Positions 43,556 to 53,050 of a DNA stretch of 64,000 bases are shown piece after piece. Under the pieces are notes generated by a model. The model saw nothing but the letters and a program-made list of their open reading frames with translations, did not search any database and was not told where the DNA came from. Every line of letters starts with the position of its first letter. Position 1 is the stretch's first letter. Source of the stretch: Nocardia asteroides (GTDB lineage: Bacteria; Actinomycetota; Actinomycetes; Mycobacteriales; Mycobacteriaceae); assembly GCF_021183625.1 (NCBI RefSeq), contig NZ_CP089214.1:1674001-1738000 (forward strand), read 5' to 3'. The translations under genes were made by a program, and so were the position numbers.

Positions 43556-44152
43556 CTACCGGTTCCTGCCGAGCAGCGAGAGCGCGGCGCGCAGCACCGC
43601 CGAGGTACCGGCGCCCGGCTGCTCGGCGAGCACGGTGTCGACCGCCGGCTCGGCCTGCCTGGCCGGGAAGCCGAGGCCGGTGAGCGCCTCGATCACCTGG
43701 TCGCGCACCGGGCCGGCCGCGACGGCCGCGAGGCCGCCGGACTGCACCGGGACGGCGTCGACCTTGTCCCTGAGCTCGACGATCATCCGCTCGGCGCCAC
43801 GCTTGCCGATGCCGGGCACCCGGGTGAGCGTGGTCAAATTGCCCTCGGCGAGCGCCTTGCGCAGCGCCTCCGGCTCCAGCACCGCGAGCACCGCCATGGC
43901 CAGCCGCGGGCCGACCCCGTTCACCGTCTGCAGCAGGCCGAAGAGCTCGCGCGCTTCGGTGTCGGCGAAGCCGAACAGCGTCATGGAGTCCTCGCGGACG
44001 ATCATGGCGGTGTAGAGCCTGGCCTGCTCGCCGCGGGTGAGCCCGGCGAGCGTGGCCGGGGTGGCGCTGAGCCGGTAGCCGACGCCCGCGGCCTCGATGA
44101 CCACGTGGTCGAGCGCGATCTCCAGTACCTCGCCGCGCACCGACGCGATCAC
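43556..44152 (-). CDS. ruvA: Holliday junction-binding subunit RuvA
   Basis: Product of 198 residues. OB-fold N-terminus ([21 protein letters not shown]), two helix-hairpin-helix motifs ([17 protein letters not shown] and [19 protein letters not shown]) and the C-terminal RuvB-binding three-helix domain ([21 protein letters not shown]). It tetramerises on four-way junctions. GTG 44152 overlaps the ruvC stop by four bases. Confidence 0.97.
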   Translation of the reverse strand: MIASVRGEVLEIALDHVVIEAAGVGYRLSATPATLAGLTRGEQARLYTAMIVREDSMTLFGFADTEARELFGLLQTVNGVGPRLAMAVLAVLEPEALRKALAEGNLTTLTRVPGIGKRGAERMIVELRDKVDAVPVQSGGLAAVAAGPVRDQVIEALTGLGFPARQAEPAVDTVLAEQPGAGTSAVLRAALSLLGRNR

Positions 44153-44718
44153 GGCCGCACCGCCTTCCGTTGCTCGGCCAGTCTCGCCTTGTATTTGCGC
44201 TGCGCCTCGGCGGCGGCCTGCTCGGCCTTCGCCATCCGGTCCAGCAGGGGTGCCCGCCAGCAGTGGCAGATCGCCAGCGCCAGCGCGTCCGCGGCGTCGG
44301 CCGGTTTCGGTGCGACCTGGAGCCCGAGTATCCGGGTGACCATGGCGGTGACCTGGGCCTTGTCCGCGGCGCCGTTGCCGGTGACCGCGGCCTTGACCTC
44401 GCTCGGGGTGTGGAAGGCGACCGGGATGCCGCGGCGCGCGGCGGCCAGCGCGATCACCCCGCCCGCCTGCGCGGTGGCCATGGCGGTGCGCACGTTGTGC
44501 TGGGCGAAGACCCGCTCGACCGCGACCGCCTCCGGGAGGTGGGTGTCCATCCACCGCTCGGCGGCGTCGGCGACCAGCAGCAGCCGGTTGGCCAGGTCGA
44601 GCTCGGGCGGGGTGCGCACCACGTCCACATCCAGCGCGGTGACGGTGCGGCCGCGGCCGCTCTGCACCATGCTGAGCCCGCACCGGGTGAGCCCGGGATC
44701 GACGCCCATCACCCGCAC
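44149..44718 (-). CDS. ruvC: Crossover junction endodeoxyribonuclease RuvC
   Basis: Product of 189 residues. Catalytic acids are visible in [10 protein letters not shown] (Asp), [10 protein letters not shown] (Glu), and [16 protein letters not shown] / [12 protein letters not shown]. It resolves Holliday junctions by symmetrical cuts. GTG 44718 is preceded by GGGAGGAA at six bases, so the in-frame TTG at 44745 is not the start. The C-terminal 30 residues are a Lys/Ala/Glu tail. Upstream lies the LexA box, as expected for an SOS-induced operon. Confidence 0.96.
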   Translation of the reverse strand: MRVMGVDPGLTRCGLSMVQSGRGRTVTALDVDVVRTPPELDLANRLLLVADAAERWMDTHLPEAVAVERVFAQHNVRTAMATAQAGGVIALAAARRGIPVAFHTPSEVKAAVTGNGAADKAQVTAMVTRILGLQVAPKPADAADALALAICHCWRAPLLDRMAKAEQAAAEAQRKYKARLAEQRKAVRP

Positions 44719-44738
44719 CGACGCTTCCTCCCTCTGGG

Positions 44739-44752
44739 CGAACAATTGTTCG
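44739..44752. promoter_or_regulatory. LexA (SOS) box of ruvCAB
   Basis: CGAACAATTGTTCG is a perfect 14-bp palindrome of the mycobacterial/Bacillus SOS form GAAC-N4-GTTC. It lies 21 bp upstream of the ruvC start on its promoter side. LexA repression and DNA-damage induction are therefore expected. Confidence 0.85.
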
Positions 44753-44906
44753 AGAGTTTAGCTCACACGGCCGGTTCCGCCGCCGGGCGACACGGTAGCA
44801 AGGGTTGCTCGTGCGGGGCCGCGCCCCGCGCGTGGCCGCGCGAAATCTGTCGGACCCGAGGGGCACAATGCGAGCGAAACCGACCCGCTCCGAACGGAGG
44901 AACACC

Positions 44907-45392
44907 GTGGCTCCCGAACCCAGCGGCACCCTGCACCGCACCGCCACCGGCCGTGATCTGGTACTCACCCGGCGATACGCCGCGCCGGCCGAAGAGATCT
45001 GGCGCGACCTCACCGAGTCCGAGCGCACCGCGCGGTGGTTCGGCCCGTGGGAGGGCGAGCCGGGCGGCGCGATCCGCGTGCGGATGGTGTTCGAGGAGGG
45101 CGAGCCGTGGATGGACATGCACATCGAGACCTGTGAGCCGCCCCGGCGCCTGGAGCTGCGCGCGGTCGACGAGGCGGGCTCCTGGCACCTCGAGGTCGTA
45201 CTCACCGCCACCGCCGACGGCACCGAGCTGGCGCTGATCCACCACCTGGACGAGGGCGCCGACCCGGGCATGGTCGGCCCCGGCTGGGAGTACTACCTGG
45301 ACCTGCTCGGGGCGGCCCGCTCCGGTGCGGACCGCCCCGACTTCGGCGACTACTTCCCCGCGCAGCAGGAGTACTTCCAGCGCCTGGGGTGA
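44907..45392 (+). CDS. SRPBCC/AHSA1-domain protein
   Basis: Product of 161 residues of the Bet v 1-like Aha1/AHSA1 group: [29 protein letters not shown] at the start, [18 protein letters not shown] and [23 protein letters not shown]. It should form a helix-grip pocket for a hydrophobic ligand; its ligand is unknown. GTG 44907 has CGGAGGAA upstream, better than the GTG/ATG candidates earlier in the frame. It converges on yebC with only three bases between the stops. Confidence 0.85.
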   Translation: MAPEPSGTLHRTATGRDLVLTRRYAAPAEEIWRDLTESERTARWFGPWEGEPGGAIRVRMVFEEGEPWMDMHIETCEPPRRLELRAVDEAGSWHLEVVLTATADGTELALIHHLDEGADPGMVGPGWEYYLDLLGAARSGADRPDFGDYFPAQQEYFQRLG

Positions 45393-45395
45393 GGC

Positions 45396-46148
45396 TCAGT
45401 CGTCGAGCGAGGCGAGCACCTCGTCGGAGATGTCGGCGTTGGTGTAGACGTTCTGCACGTCGTCGCTGTCCTCCAGCGCGTCCACCAGCTTGATCACCTT
45501 GCGCGCACCGTCGGCGTCGACCGCGACCGAGACCGAGGGCTGGAAGCCGGACTCGGCGGAGTCGTAGTCGATGCCGCCCGCCTGCAGCGCGGTGCGCACG
45601 GCGATCAGATCGCCGGGCTCGCTGATCACCTCGAACGCCTCACCGAGGTCGTTGACCTCCTCGGCGCCCGCGTCCAGCACGGCGGTGAGCACGTCGTCCT
45701 CGGAGAGGTCGTTCTTCTCCAGGATCACGACGCCCTTGCGGTGGAAGAGGTACGCCACCGACCCCGGGTCGGCCATGTTCCCGCCGTTGCGGGTCATGGC
45801 GACGCGAACCTCGCCCGCGGCGCGGTTGCGGTTGTCGGTGAGGCACTCGATGAGCACCGCGACCCCGTTCGGCCCGTACCCCTCGTACATGATGGTCTGC
45901 CAGTCGGCGCCGCCTGCTTCCTCGCCGCCGCCGCGCTTGCGCGCCCGCTCGATGTTGTCGTTCGGAACCGACGCCTTCTTCGCCTTCTGGATGGCGTCGA
46001 ACAACGTCGGATTGCCTTCGGGGTCACCGCCACCCTGCCGCGCCGCCACCTCGATGTTCTTGATCAGCTTCGCGAAGAGCTTGCCTCGCTTGGCATCGAT
46101 CGCGGCCTTCTTGTGCTTGGTGGTGGCCCATTTGGAGTGGCCGCTCAT
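45396..46148 (-). CDS. yebC: YebC/TACO1-family protein
   Basis: Product of 250 residues with the canonical start [32 protein letters not shown] and [26 protein letters not shown]. Family members act as translation factors that relieve polyproline or other stalling, and some were described as transcription regulators of ruv genes. ATG 46148 has AAGGAAG upstream. It lies 43 bp below pdxT; yebC next to ruvCAB is a widespread arrangement. Confidence 0.95.
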   Translation of the reverse strand: MSGHSKWATTKHKKAAIDAKRGKLFAKLIKNIEVAARQGGGDPEGNPTLFDAIQKAKKASVPNDNIERARKRGGGEEAGGADWQTIMYEGYGPNGVAVLIECLTDNRNRAAGEVRVAMTRNGGNMADPGSVAYLFHRKGVVILEKNDLSEDDVLTAVLDAGAEEVNDLGEAFEVISEPGDLIAVRTALQAGGIDYDSAESGFQPSVSVAVDADGARKVIKLVDALEDSDDVQNVYTNADISDEVLASLDD

Positions 46149-46191
46149 TCCCTACTTCCTTCGAGTCGGTGGCACGTTCGACGTGTGTACG

Positions 46192-46833
46192 TTACTCGCC
46201 CGGTTCGGCCGGGGTCGCCGCGCTCGCTCCGGCCCGGCGCACCAGGTCCACGAAGAGTTCGTGCACCCGCAGGTCACCGGTCACCTCGGGGTGGAAGGAG
46301 GTCGCCACGACGGCCCCCTGCCTGACCGCGACGATCCGTCCCGCGGCCGGGCCGTGCGGCACGGTGGCGAGCACCTCGACGCCCTCGCCTGCCCGCTCCA
46401 CCCAGGGCGCCCGGATGAAGACGGCACGCATCGGCCCGTCGTCGAGCCCGGCGAAGTCGAGATCGGCCTCGAACGAGTCGACCTGGCGGCCGAAAGCATT
46501 ACGGCGCACCGTCATATCGATGCCGTGCAGGTGCTCGGCGTCGGCCCTGGTGTCGAGCACCTCGGAGGCGAGCAGGATCATTCCGGCGCAGGAGCCGAAG
46601 GCGGGCATTCCGGCGCGCAGCCGGGTGCGCAGCGGCTCGAGCAGCTCGAAGGTCCGCAGCAGCTTGGAGATGGTGGTGGACTCGCCGCCGGGCAGGATCA
46701 GGCCGTCCACCGCGGCGAGTTCGGAGGCCCGGCGGACCAGGGTCGGGGTGGCGCCGCACTTCTCCAGCGCGACGATGTGCTCGCGGACGTCGCCCTGCAG
46801 GGCGAGCACGCCGACGAGGGGCCGCTCGGTCAC
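46192..46833 (-). CDS. pdxT: Pyridoxal 5'-phosphate synthase glutaminase subunit
   Basis: Product of 213 residues. [28 protein letters not shown], the nucleophile [11 protein letters not shown] (Cys) and the HPE triad (SFHPEVTGD) identify PdxT, which supplies ammonia to PdxS. GTG 46833 overlaps the tesB stop (GTGA). In M. tuberculosis pdxS is two genes upstream; here a 4.3-kb insert separates tesB-pdxT from pdxS, so the two PLP synthase subunits are in different transcription units. Confidence 0.95.
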   Translation of the reverse strand: MTERPLVGVLALQGDVREHIVALEKCGATPTLVRRASELAAVDGLILPGGESTTISKLLRTFELLEPLRTRLRAGMPAFGSCAGMILLASEVLDTRADAEHLHGIDMTVRRNAFGRQVDSFEADLDFAGLDDGPMRAVFIRAPWVERAGEGVEVLATVPHGPAAGRIVAVRQGAVVATSFHPEVTGDLRVHELFVDLVRRAGASAATPAEPGE

Positions 46834-47654
46834 TGCTTGTCCCTGAGGGTGCGGATCAGCCCCTCCTGCACCACGGCGGCGACCAGCCTGCCCTCCCGGT
46901 CGAAGATCTTGCCACCGGTGAGCGCGCGGCCGAACCCCGCCGAGGGCGAGGACTGGTCGTAGAGCAGCCAGTCGTCGGCGCGGAACGGGCGCAGGAACCA
47001 CATGGCGTGGTCCAGCGAGGCGCCCTGGGTGGGCTCGTCCGGGTGCGTCACCTTGGAGGAGCCGAGCAGCGTCATGTCGCTCATGTAGGCGAGGGTGCAG
47101 ACGTGCAGCAGCGGGTCGTCCGAGAGCGGATGCCGGTAGCGGAACCACACCTGCTGCGGCGAGACCACCCCGGGCCGGGCCGTGACCCGGTCCCGCGGCA
47201 CGATCCGGATGTCCCAGTGCTCCCACTCGCGCATGAGCCACAGGCTCTCCTCGCTGAGCGTGGTCGAGACGTCGGGCAGCTCGTCCGGGGTCGGCACGTC
47301 GGACATCACGTCCTGATGCGCCGGGCCCTGGTCGCCGGTGTGGAACGAGGCCGACATGGTGAAGATGGCCTGCCCCTCCTGGATCGCGGTGACCCGGCGG
47401 GTGCAGAACGAGCGGCCGTCCCTGATCCGCTCGACCTGGTAGACCGTCGGCTGATCCGGCGTGCCCGGCCGCAGGAAATACCCGTGCAGCGAGTGCACCT
47501 GATAGCGCGGCTCCACCGTGCGCACCGCCGACACCAGCGCCTGCCCGGCCACCTGACCGCCGAAGGTACGCGGCAACTGCGTCTTGACCGAGGCGCCGCG
47601 GAAGATGTCCCGCTCGATCCGCTCGATCTCCAGTGCCTCTTCGATTGTCGCCAT
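46830..47654 (-). CDS. tesB: Acyl-CoA thioesterase II
   Basis: Product of 274 residues, double hot-dog fold: [21 protein letters not shown] and [22 protein letters not shown] in the first half, [23 protein letters not shown] with the catalytic Asp in the second. It hydrolyses medium- to long-chain acyl-CoA. ATG 47654. First gene of a tesB-pdxT-yebC unit, as Rv2605c-Rv2603c. Divergent from the uridine-kinase-like gene across 81 bp. Confidence 0.95.
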   Translation of the reverse strand: MATIEEALEIERIERDIFRGASVKTQLPRTFGGQVAGQALVSAVRTVEPRYQVHSLHGYFLRPGTPDQPTVYQVERIRDGRSFCTRRVTAIQEGQAIFTMSASFHTGDQGPAHQDVMSDVPTPDELPDVSTTLSEESLWLMREWEHWDIRIVPRDRVTARPGVVSPQQVWFRYRHPLSDDPLLHVCTLAYMSDMTLLGSSKVTHPDEPTQGASLDHAMWFLRPFRADDWLLYDQSSPSAGFGRALTGGKIFDREGRLVAAVVQEGLIRTLRDKQ

Positions 47655-47735
47655 GAGCTGAGAGTATCCCGGCCGGTCGGTGGGGTCGGCGGCACCCGGC
47701 GGACCTGCCGCGCAGCCGTTTGCTGAGATGGAGCC

Positions 47736-48350
47736 GTGCCGACCTATCAACCGCTGAGCCCCGGCGAGCTCGTCGCCCGGATCGCCGAGCGGGTGCTCAG
47801 CCGCGCCGAGCGCACCGTCGTCGCGGTGGACGGTGCCGACGCGGCCGATCCGGAATCCCTTGCCGCCGCCCTGGTCTCCCGGCTCCGCGACGCCGGTCGG
47901 GACGCCGCACCGGTGCCCCTGCACGGCTACGTGCGCCCCGCCTCGCTGCGACTCGAGTACGGCCGCGACGACACCGACTCCTACCGGTACAGCTGGTTCG
48001 ACTACGCCGCCCTCGACCGCGAGGTCCTCCGCGCCCTCCGCGAACGTGGCCGCTGGCTCCCCGCGCTCTGGGACGAAGCCGCCGACCGCTCCGCCCGCGC
48101 CGCCCTCCGCTCCGCCTCCGACGGCACGGTCCTGGTCGTGGCCGGTCCCATGCTGCTCGGCCGCGGTTTCACCTTCGATGCCACGGTCCGGCTCGAGCTG
48201 AGCGAGCCCGCCCTCCGCCGCCGCACGCCCGACGATCAGCGCTGGACCGTGCCCGCGCTGCTCGCACACGCCGAGGAGTACCCGGAGGAGCCCGACTTCG
48301 CGGTCCGCTGGGACCACCCGAGCAGGCCCGCACTCCGCATCTCGGCCTGA
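47736..48350 (+). CDS. Uridine kinase-like protein with eroded P-loop
   Basis: Product of 204 residues. The overall pattern follows actinobacterial uridine-kinase-like proteins (RTVVAVDG... at the N-terminus, [46 protein letters not shown]). At the nucleotide-binding site, however, GxxGxGKT is replaced by GADAADPES (about residues 33-41), so ATP binding is probably lost. GTG 47736. It may be a pseudo-kinase with a retained binding role, or a gene in decay; the frame is intact. Confidence 0.75.
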   Translation: MPTYQPLSPGELVARIAERVLSRAERTVVAVDGADAADPESLAAALVSRLRDAGRDAAPVPLHGYVRPASLRLEYGRDDTDSYRYSWFDYAALDREVLRALRERGRWLPALWDEAADRSARAALRSASDGTVLVVAGPMLLGRGFTFDATVRLELSEPALRRRTPDDQRWTVPALLAHAEEYPEEPDFAVRWDHPSRPALRISA

Positions 48351-48380
48351 TCCGACGTGCGCCGGGCATAGCGTGGGGCC

Positions 48381-48737
48381 ATGCACATCGCAGCGGACCC
48401 ATCCTCGGCCACTCGGCGCGACGGCGAGGCAGAGGACTGTGCTCGCCTGCCTGCGTTCGCTGCGCAGCTCATCACCGTCGCCCTCGATGACCCCGGTTCG
48501 CTCATCGAGCACATGTCCAACACATTCCCGTGGCTGCTCGCACTGTCGCCGACGGACCGGGAGTCCTGCGTGCGGAACCTCATCGACGCCGCGCGCGCAT
48601 CGTTCCCGACCGGCCGGCCGCATCCGGCAATCGCCGAGCTGACCTCCTGGAAGGAGACCGCAACGGCTGTCGCCGCCGGGCTCGGCAACACCGACCTCCA
48701 CTGGATAGACGAAGACACGCCGGTGCGGCGTCCTTGA
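48381..48737 (+). CDS. Small hypothetical protein
   Basis: I do not recognise it. The 118-residue product looks helical and soluble: FAAQLITVALDDPGSLIEHM, DRESCVRNLIDAARASFPTG and HPAIAELTSWKETATAVAAG. It follows the uridine-kinase-like gene by 30 bp on the same strand and may be co-transcribed. Base composition is somewhat less GC-rich in third positions than the backbone genes. The region up to 52 kb is all of this accessory character. Confidence 0.6.
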   Translation: MHIAADPSSATRRDGEAEDCARLPAFAAQLITVALDDPGSLIEHMSNTFPWLLALSPTDRESCVRNLIDAARASFPTGRPHPAIAELTSWKETATAVAAGLGNTDLHWIDEDTPVRRP

Positions 48738-48789
48738 TCACGGCGGCAGCCGAGACAAGCGAATGGCCCCCGACCACGCGCTGATGGAC

Positions 48790-49791
48790 TCACAGCGTGC
48801 CGGCGAGATACTCCTCGAGTTCCCGGACCACGGGTGCGCCCGGCGCAACAGCCTCGAGAGTGCGTCGCGTTCTCCTGGCCTCCGACGCGAGGCGCAGCGA
48901 GCCGTAGGCCGTCGCAACAGTGCTCGTTGCGCGGGTGATCCGCGCGGATTCCTCGATCTCTCCCGCATGCGCGAGTGCTGCGGCGAGTCCGATATCCGCA
49001 AATCCTCGGGAGAGGGCATAAGCCGGATCGATCAGCTCGACGCACCGCCGAGCTGCGCTGACGGCAGGTCTGCGGTCACCCAGTCCGACCAGGCATTCCG
49101 AGCGAAAGCCGTGGTGGATCGCCGCGTCGAAGACGTACGTCGGCAGGGTGGGCTCGGCGTTGTCGATGAGGTCGTCGGCTTCGGCGAGCGCGCTGCGGCA
49201 TTCCCGCGCCTCACCGCGTTCGGCGTGCGCCTCGGCGGCCATATCCAGGGCATAGGCGGTGAGCAGCCGATCCTGCGCCCGAGTGGCCCACCAGCGGGCG
49301 GCCGCGGCGTGATCGACGCCGAGTCCGGGACGGCCGTCGCGGGTGGCCGCCAGGGAGGCGTTGCACAGCACGAGCGCGGTCAACGCCGGATCGGCGGCAT
49401 CGTCCGCCGCTGACCGGGCGACTTCGTAGTGGGCCATCGCCGCCCGCATGTCACCGGCGTCGTACGCCTGCCAGCCGATCACCCGTGCCAGCGACGCCCG
49501 CACGGCATACAGCCGGGATCGAAGCGCGGCCGGACAGTCCGGGAGCAGGGTTTCGACCAGCTCGGCTTGGCCGCGCCGAATCGCTGCCACCGCGCGGGGA
49601 CCGAAAGACTCGTACTGCTGCGCGGTGACCTCGGTGACGGCTTCGAGCTGTTCGATGGCGGCTCGATCGACCCTGCCGCCCAGGGCGTATCCGAGGCGAC
49701 TTCGTGCTGCGTCATCGAGCCCGGCCAGCACGGCGGCGGCGGGCAGGGTCCCGGCGGCGCCGAGGAAGGCCAGCAGTTCACGTCGGTTCAT
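48790..49791 (-). CDS. TPR-like protein lacking the N-terminal HTH of related regulators
   Basis: Product of 333 residues. It starts with MNRRELLAFLGAAGTLPAAAVLAGL, the segment that in many actinobacterial XRE regulators follows the HTH, and continues with tetratricopeptide-type helices (AMAHYEVARSAADDAADPAL, TAYALDMAAEAHAERGEARE, RSECLVGLGDRRPAVSAARR). No DNA-binding domain is present. It is the third gene of a leftward set: XRE-TPR regulator, PCD-like dehydratase, this gene. A regulator-partner or peptide-sensing function is possible. ATG 49791 has GAGG eleven bases upstream. Confidence 0.75.
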   Translation of the reverse strand: MNRRELLAFLGAAGTLPAAAVLAGLDDAARSRLGYALGGRVDRAAIEQLEAVTEVTAQQYESFGPRAVAAIRRGQAELVETLLPDCPAALRSRLYAVRASLARVIGWQAYDAGDMRAAMAHYEVARSAADDAADPALTALVLCNASLAATRDGRPGLGVDHAAAARWWATRAQDRLLTAYALDMAAEAHAERGEARECRSALAEADDLIDNAEPTLPTYVFDAAIHHGFRSECLVGLGDRRPAVSAARRCVELIDPAYALSRGFADIGLAAALAHAGEIEESARITRATSTVATAYGSLRLASEARRTRRTLEAVAPGAPVVRELEEYLAGTL

Positions 49792-49849
49792 GTCGATCCG
49801 CACCTCACAGGGATTCATCCGGTATCGCCCGGATAGCGGAGCACGCCGG

Positions 49850-50173
49850 CTAGGAATCGTCGGCTGGTTCCGCACCGGCGGCGGCGGCGATTCGGTCGAT
49901 ATGCCGGGCGAGGTCGAAGTCCCGTTCGGTCAGAACATGTCCGGCATCGTGGGTGGTGCTCCGGAATTCGATTCTCTGCCAGGTGATGGTGATGTCGGGG
50001 TGGTGGCTCACCTCACGCGCCTTCGCTGCGACGTATACCGCGAGGTGAACGCACTCGTGATAAGTGTGCGTGAAGGTCCGGGTGATCTCATCGCCCTCGC
50101 GTTTCCAGCCGGGCACGGTCGTGAGCGCCTCGGCGACCTGATCATCATCGAGCGGAACGGGCGGGGTGCTCAT
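49850..50173 (-). CDS. Pterin-4a-carbinolamine dehydratase-family protein
   Basis: Product of 107 residues with the PCD/DCoH signature: VPGWKREGDEITRTFTHTYH, then SHHPDITITWQRIEF and STTHDAGHVLTERDFDLARHID. It would dehydrate 4a-hydroxytetrahydrobiopterin, regenerating pterin cofactor; in bacteria without aromatic hydroxylase partners the role is unclear. ATG 50173 is in an ATGA overlap with the XRE regulator gene, so the two are translationally coupled, an odd pairing. Confidence 0.88.
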   Translation of the reverse strand: MSTPPVPLDDDQVAEALTTVPGWKREGDEITRTFTHTYHECVHLAVYVAAKAREVSHHPDITITWQRIEFRSTTHDAGHVLTERDFDLARHIDRIAAAAGAEPADDS

Positions 50174-51438
50174 GTGACAGATTCTATGATGGTGCGCAGT
50201 TCGCGGCCTGCCGAGGAATCCGACCAGCCAGCGGCTTGGCTGCCGACGATCTCGAGCTCGCGGCGAAGCCGGGCAGAACCCGTCGAGGTGTAGGCATCGG
50301 CAGCCTGGGCGGCGGCTCGGACGGCTCGATCGGGGTCGGGCACTCTCGCCAGCGCAGCGGACTGCCGCGCTCGGAATACGGCGTTGTCTCGGCGGGCGCG
50401 ATCCGGCATGGAATCCATGACCTCATCCCAGAGACCGACCGCAGCAACGGCGTCTCGCTCGGCGCCGGTGCGTCCGTAGCAGGTTGCTCGCTGCACGTGG
50501 ACGTAGTGCGGGGTTCGCCGGCAGGCATTGCCCCAGGGGGCTGGGTCATCGACTTGCGGGATGAGAGCGTCGAGCTTGTCCAGCAATCGGTCCGCTTCGG
50601 CTCGCTCACCGCGCATGGCGTGACCGTGTGCTTCGTGCTGCAGCGCCAGGATCCGGCACTTCGGAGACAGGCTGGAGCTGACTGCTTGCGCGGCCTGCGC
50701 GTACTCCACCACCATGGCGCCGTCGTCGCTGTCCAGCGCCAGCATCGCCATGTTCGACAAGGCGTAGGAAATGATCCGGGGCCGTCCGCTGCGGTGCGCG
50801 AGTGCCAAGGTGGTGTGCCGCCACTGCAGCGAACTGCTGAGGTTGCCCGCGTCCTGGTAGAGCCATCCGAGCAGAGCCGCGTAGGAGGCCCCGATTTCGA
50901 GCAGGTCGCAGCGGGTGCTCACGTCTCCTTCGCGCGCCATCGCAATGACGAGCTCGGTCTGCGCCTGCACCGTGGGGATGAGGTGAATCGGCCCCAAGAC
51001 AGCATCAGCGGTGTAATGCCCCGCGAGCTGAATGCGGAAATAGTCCACCATTTCGGGGGGCAAATCGGCTTTTTCCCGTACATCGAAGTGCGCTTTGAAG
51101 GCCAGCCCCGCCGCAGAGCCGGTCATCACCTGCAGAAATGTCTTCCGTTGCACTGGGTCCTCCCCTCCGCCCCCGGGGGAACTCGCCCCTACGGGAGACG
51201 AATCGAGCGAAAGTAGCTTCCAGAAGCGTTCGGTGACGGTACCTCCGGCCTCCTGGAGTTTGCGGTCCATTCTTGCCGCGTAGGGGGCGCTCAGGGCGAT
51301 GGTTTCCTTGCGCTTCTCCCACTTGCGCACCGATTCCACCGACACCCCCGTGTGCGCGGCGAATGCCTCTTGCCGCATGCCCAGCGCCTGTCGCAGGACG
51401 CTGACTTCTCGTCCGGTCCACTTTCCGATCGCACCCAT
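50170..51438 (-). CDS. XRE-family HTH regulator with TPR-like sensor domain
   Basis: Product of 422 residues. HTH: VSVLRQALGMRQEAFAAHTG and VSVESVRKWEKRKETIAL. The remaining ~330 residues are helical repeats (TELVIAMAREGDVSTRCDLLE, LSNMAMLALDSDDGAMVVEY, HEAHGHAMRGERAEADRLLD), as in peptide- or metabolite-sensing actinobacterial regulators. ATG 51438 has AGGGGG upstream. It is divergent from two small genes across 161 bp containing GTACC-type palindromes, a likely operator. Confidence 0.88.
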   Translation of the reverse strand: MGAIGKWTGREVSVLRQALGMRQEAFAAHTGVSVESVRKWEKRKETIALSAPYAARMDRKLQEAGGTVTERFWKLLSLDSSPVGASSPGGGGEDPVQRKTFLQVMTGSAAGLAFKAHFDVREKADLPPEMVDYFRIQLAGHYTADAVLGPIHLIPTVQAQTELVIAMAREGDVSTRCDLLEIGASYAALLGWLYQDAGNLSSSLQWRHTTLALAHRSGRPRIISYALSNMAMLALDSDDGAMVVEYAQAAQAVSSSLSPKCRILALQHEAHGHAMRGERAEADRLLDKLDALIPQVDDPAPWGNACRRTPHYVHVQRATCYGRTGAERDAVAAVGLWDEVMDSMPDRARRDNAVFRARQSAALARVPDPDRAVRAAAQAADAYTSTGSARLRRELEIVGSQAAGWSDSSAGRELRTIIESVT

Positions 51439-51503
51439 CAGCTACCCCCTTCGCCGGCTCGACCCGGACATCCGACCTGTTCAGCGACGACAACCCGCGA
51501 TGC

Positions 51504-51530
51504 GTACCCGACGGGTACCACCTCGGTACC
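51504..51530. promoter_or_regulatory. Candidate operator of the XRE regulator
   Basis: GTACCCG-A-CGGGTAC at 51504-51518 is a 15-bp odd palindrome; a second GGTACC palindrome follows at 51525-51530, spaced so that GGTACC recurs after 11 bp. They sit mid-way in the divergent intergenic region between the XRE gene and the small rightward genes, the expected place for autoregulation. Confidence 0.55.
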
Positions 51531-51599
51531 TGTCACGGCATCGGCGCGCGCGAGACCGTTGAACGATCACGTCTTCCCCCACGCGCTCGGAGCCTCTCG

Positions 51600-51878
51600 G
51601 TGAAATCGTCTCCACCAGTTCCCCTACGGCACGCCGCATCGGCGAACGGTCCCCCTGCTCGCAACGATGCTTCGTTGTTTCACGACCACGATAGGCCAAG
51701 GAGAGGGGCGGTAGACGAGCGATGGCTGGATTGCGGATTCGATCCCGATCATCTGACACCACAGGCTGCCGCGCTGATACTCCACCTTCATCAACACAGC
51801 CCCGCCCGCGAGTGCCTGCCGGGAATCGCGGCGCTGGCCTGCCTATCCGAACCGGCCGCCGGAGATGAATGGGAGTAG
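51600..51878 (+). CDS. Small hypothetical protein, possibly secreted or metal-binding histidine-rich
   Basis: The frame of 92 residues has no known domain. The second half (LDCGFDPDHLTPQAAALILHLHQHSP, LPGIAALACLSEP) looks protein-like and helical. The N-terminal 45 residues are Pro/Arg/His-rich. GTG 51600 is supported by GGAG seven bases upstream. It stops three bases before the next gene start, typical of an operon pair regulated by the divergent XRE protein. Confidence 0.5.
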   Translation: MKSSPPVPLRHAASANGPPARNDASLFHDHDRPRRGAVDERWLDCGFDPDHLTPQAAALILHLHQHSPARECLPGIAALACLSEPAAGDEWE

Positions 51879-51880
51879 CC

Positions 51881-52066
51881 GTGGACAGGCACATACGGAT
51901 CGAGTACGCGGCCGGGGCGACCTTCGACTACCGCGTCAGCGCCACCGCGGCCGAGCTGCTCGAGAGCAGCCTCCGCGACTGGGCGCCGGACGCCGAGATC
52001 ACCATCGACGATCAGATCACCGACGAGCTGGCCATGATCCCCTGCGCAACCCTGTGGGAGCCGTGA
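51881..52066 (+). CDS. Small hypothetical protein
   Basis: Product of 61 residues: VDRHIRIEYAAGATFDYRVS, then AAELLESSLRDWAPDAEITI and DDQITDELAMIP. Predicted beta-alpha small domain; no family recognised. GTG 51881 is preceded by GGGAG five bases upstream; ATG 51869 would overlap the previous gene. Followed by a strong terminator hairpin, which supports the end of a transcription unit here. Confidence 0.55.
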   Translation: MDRHIRIEYAAGATFDYRVSATAAELLESSLRDWAPDAEITIDDQITDELAMIPCATLWEP

Positions 52067-52077
52067 TGCTGAAACGA

Positions 52078-52111
52078 CTGCCGCCCGGCACCTTTCGGTA
52101 CCGGGCGGCAG
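52078..52111. terminator. 11-bp stem hairpin between convergent genes
   Basis: CTGCCGCCCGG (52078-52088) pairs perfectly with CCGGGCGGCAG (52101-52111) with a 12-base loop. It lies between the end of the small rightward gene (52066) and the end of pdxS (52130), so it can terminate both. Confidence 0.75.
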
Positions 52112-52129
52112 ATCGTTGTGCGGAGAAGA

Positions 52130-53050
52130 TCACCAACCGCGCTCGGCGAGGCGGTGGGGCTCGGGGATCTCCTCGACGTTGATGCCGACCATCGCCTCGC
52201 CCAACCCGCGCGACACCTTGGCCAGCACGTCCGGATCGTCGTAGAAGGTGGTCGCCTTGACGATCGCCTCGGCGCGCTGAGCGGGGTTGCCGGACTTGAA
52301 GATTCCGGAGCCCACGAACACGCCTTCGGCGCCGAGCTGCATCATCATGGCGGCGTCGGCGGGGGTGGCGATGCCGCCCGCGGTGAAGAGCACGACCGGG
52401 AGCTTGCCGGTCTCGGCGACCTCGCGGACCAGCTCGTAGGGCGCCTGAAGCTCCTTGGCGGCGACGAAGAGCTCGTCTTCGGGCAGGGAGGAGAGGCGGC
52501 GGAGCTCCTGGCGGATCTTGCGCATGTGGGTGGTGGCGTTGGAGACGTCACCGGTTCCGGCCTCGCCCTTGGAGCGGATCATGGCCGCGCCCTCGGTGAT
52601 CCGGCGCAGCGCCTCGCCGAGGTTGGTGGCGCCGCAGACGAAGGGGATGGTGAACTTCCACTTGTCGATGTGGTTGGCGTAGTCGGCGGGGGTGAGCACC
52701 TCGGACTCGTCGATGTAGTCGACGCCGAGGCTCTGCAGGATCTGCGCCTCCACGAAGTGGCCGATCCTGGCCTTGGCCATCACCGGGATGGAGACGGCGG
52801 CGATGATGCCCTCGACCATGTCGGGGTCGCTCATCCGGGAGACGCCGCCCTGCGCGCGGATGTCGGCGGGGACCCGCTCCAGCGCCATCACCGCGACGGC
52901 GCCCGCGTCCTCGGCGATCTTCGCCTGGTCGGGGGTGACGACATCCATGATCACCCCGCCCTTGAGCATCTCGGCCATGCCGCGCTTGACGCGGGCGGTA
53001 CCGGTGGTCGGGGTGGGTTCGGGGGTGGTCACGGCAAACTCCTGGGTCAT
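52130..53050 (-). CDS. pdxS: Pyridoxal 5'-phosphate synthase lyase subunit
   Basis: Product of 306 residues, very conserved: [52 protein letters not shown] (catalytic Lys), [22 protein letters not shown] and [13 protein letters not shown]. It makes PLP from ribose 5-phosphate, glyceraldehyde 3-phosphate and ammonia from PdxT. ATG 53050 is favoured over TTG 53059. Corresponds to Rv2606c. Confidence 0.96.
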   Translation of the reverse strand: MTQEFAVTTPEPTPTTGTARVKRGMAEMLKGGVIMDVVTPDQAKIAEDAGAVAVMALERVPADIRAQGGVSRMSDPDMVEGIIAAVSIPVMAKARIGHFVEAQILQSLGVDYIDESEVLTPADYANHIDKWKFTIPFVCGATNLGEALRRITEGAAMIRSKGEAGTGDVSNATTHMRKIRQELRRLSSLPEDELFVAAKELQAPYELVREVAETGKLPVVLFTAGGIATPADAAMMMQLGAEGVFVGSGIFKSGNPAQRAEAIVKATTFYDDPDVLAKVSRGLGEAMVGINVEEIPEPHRLAERGW

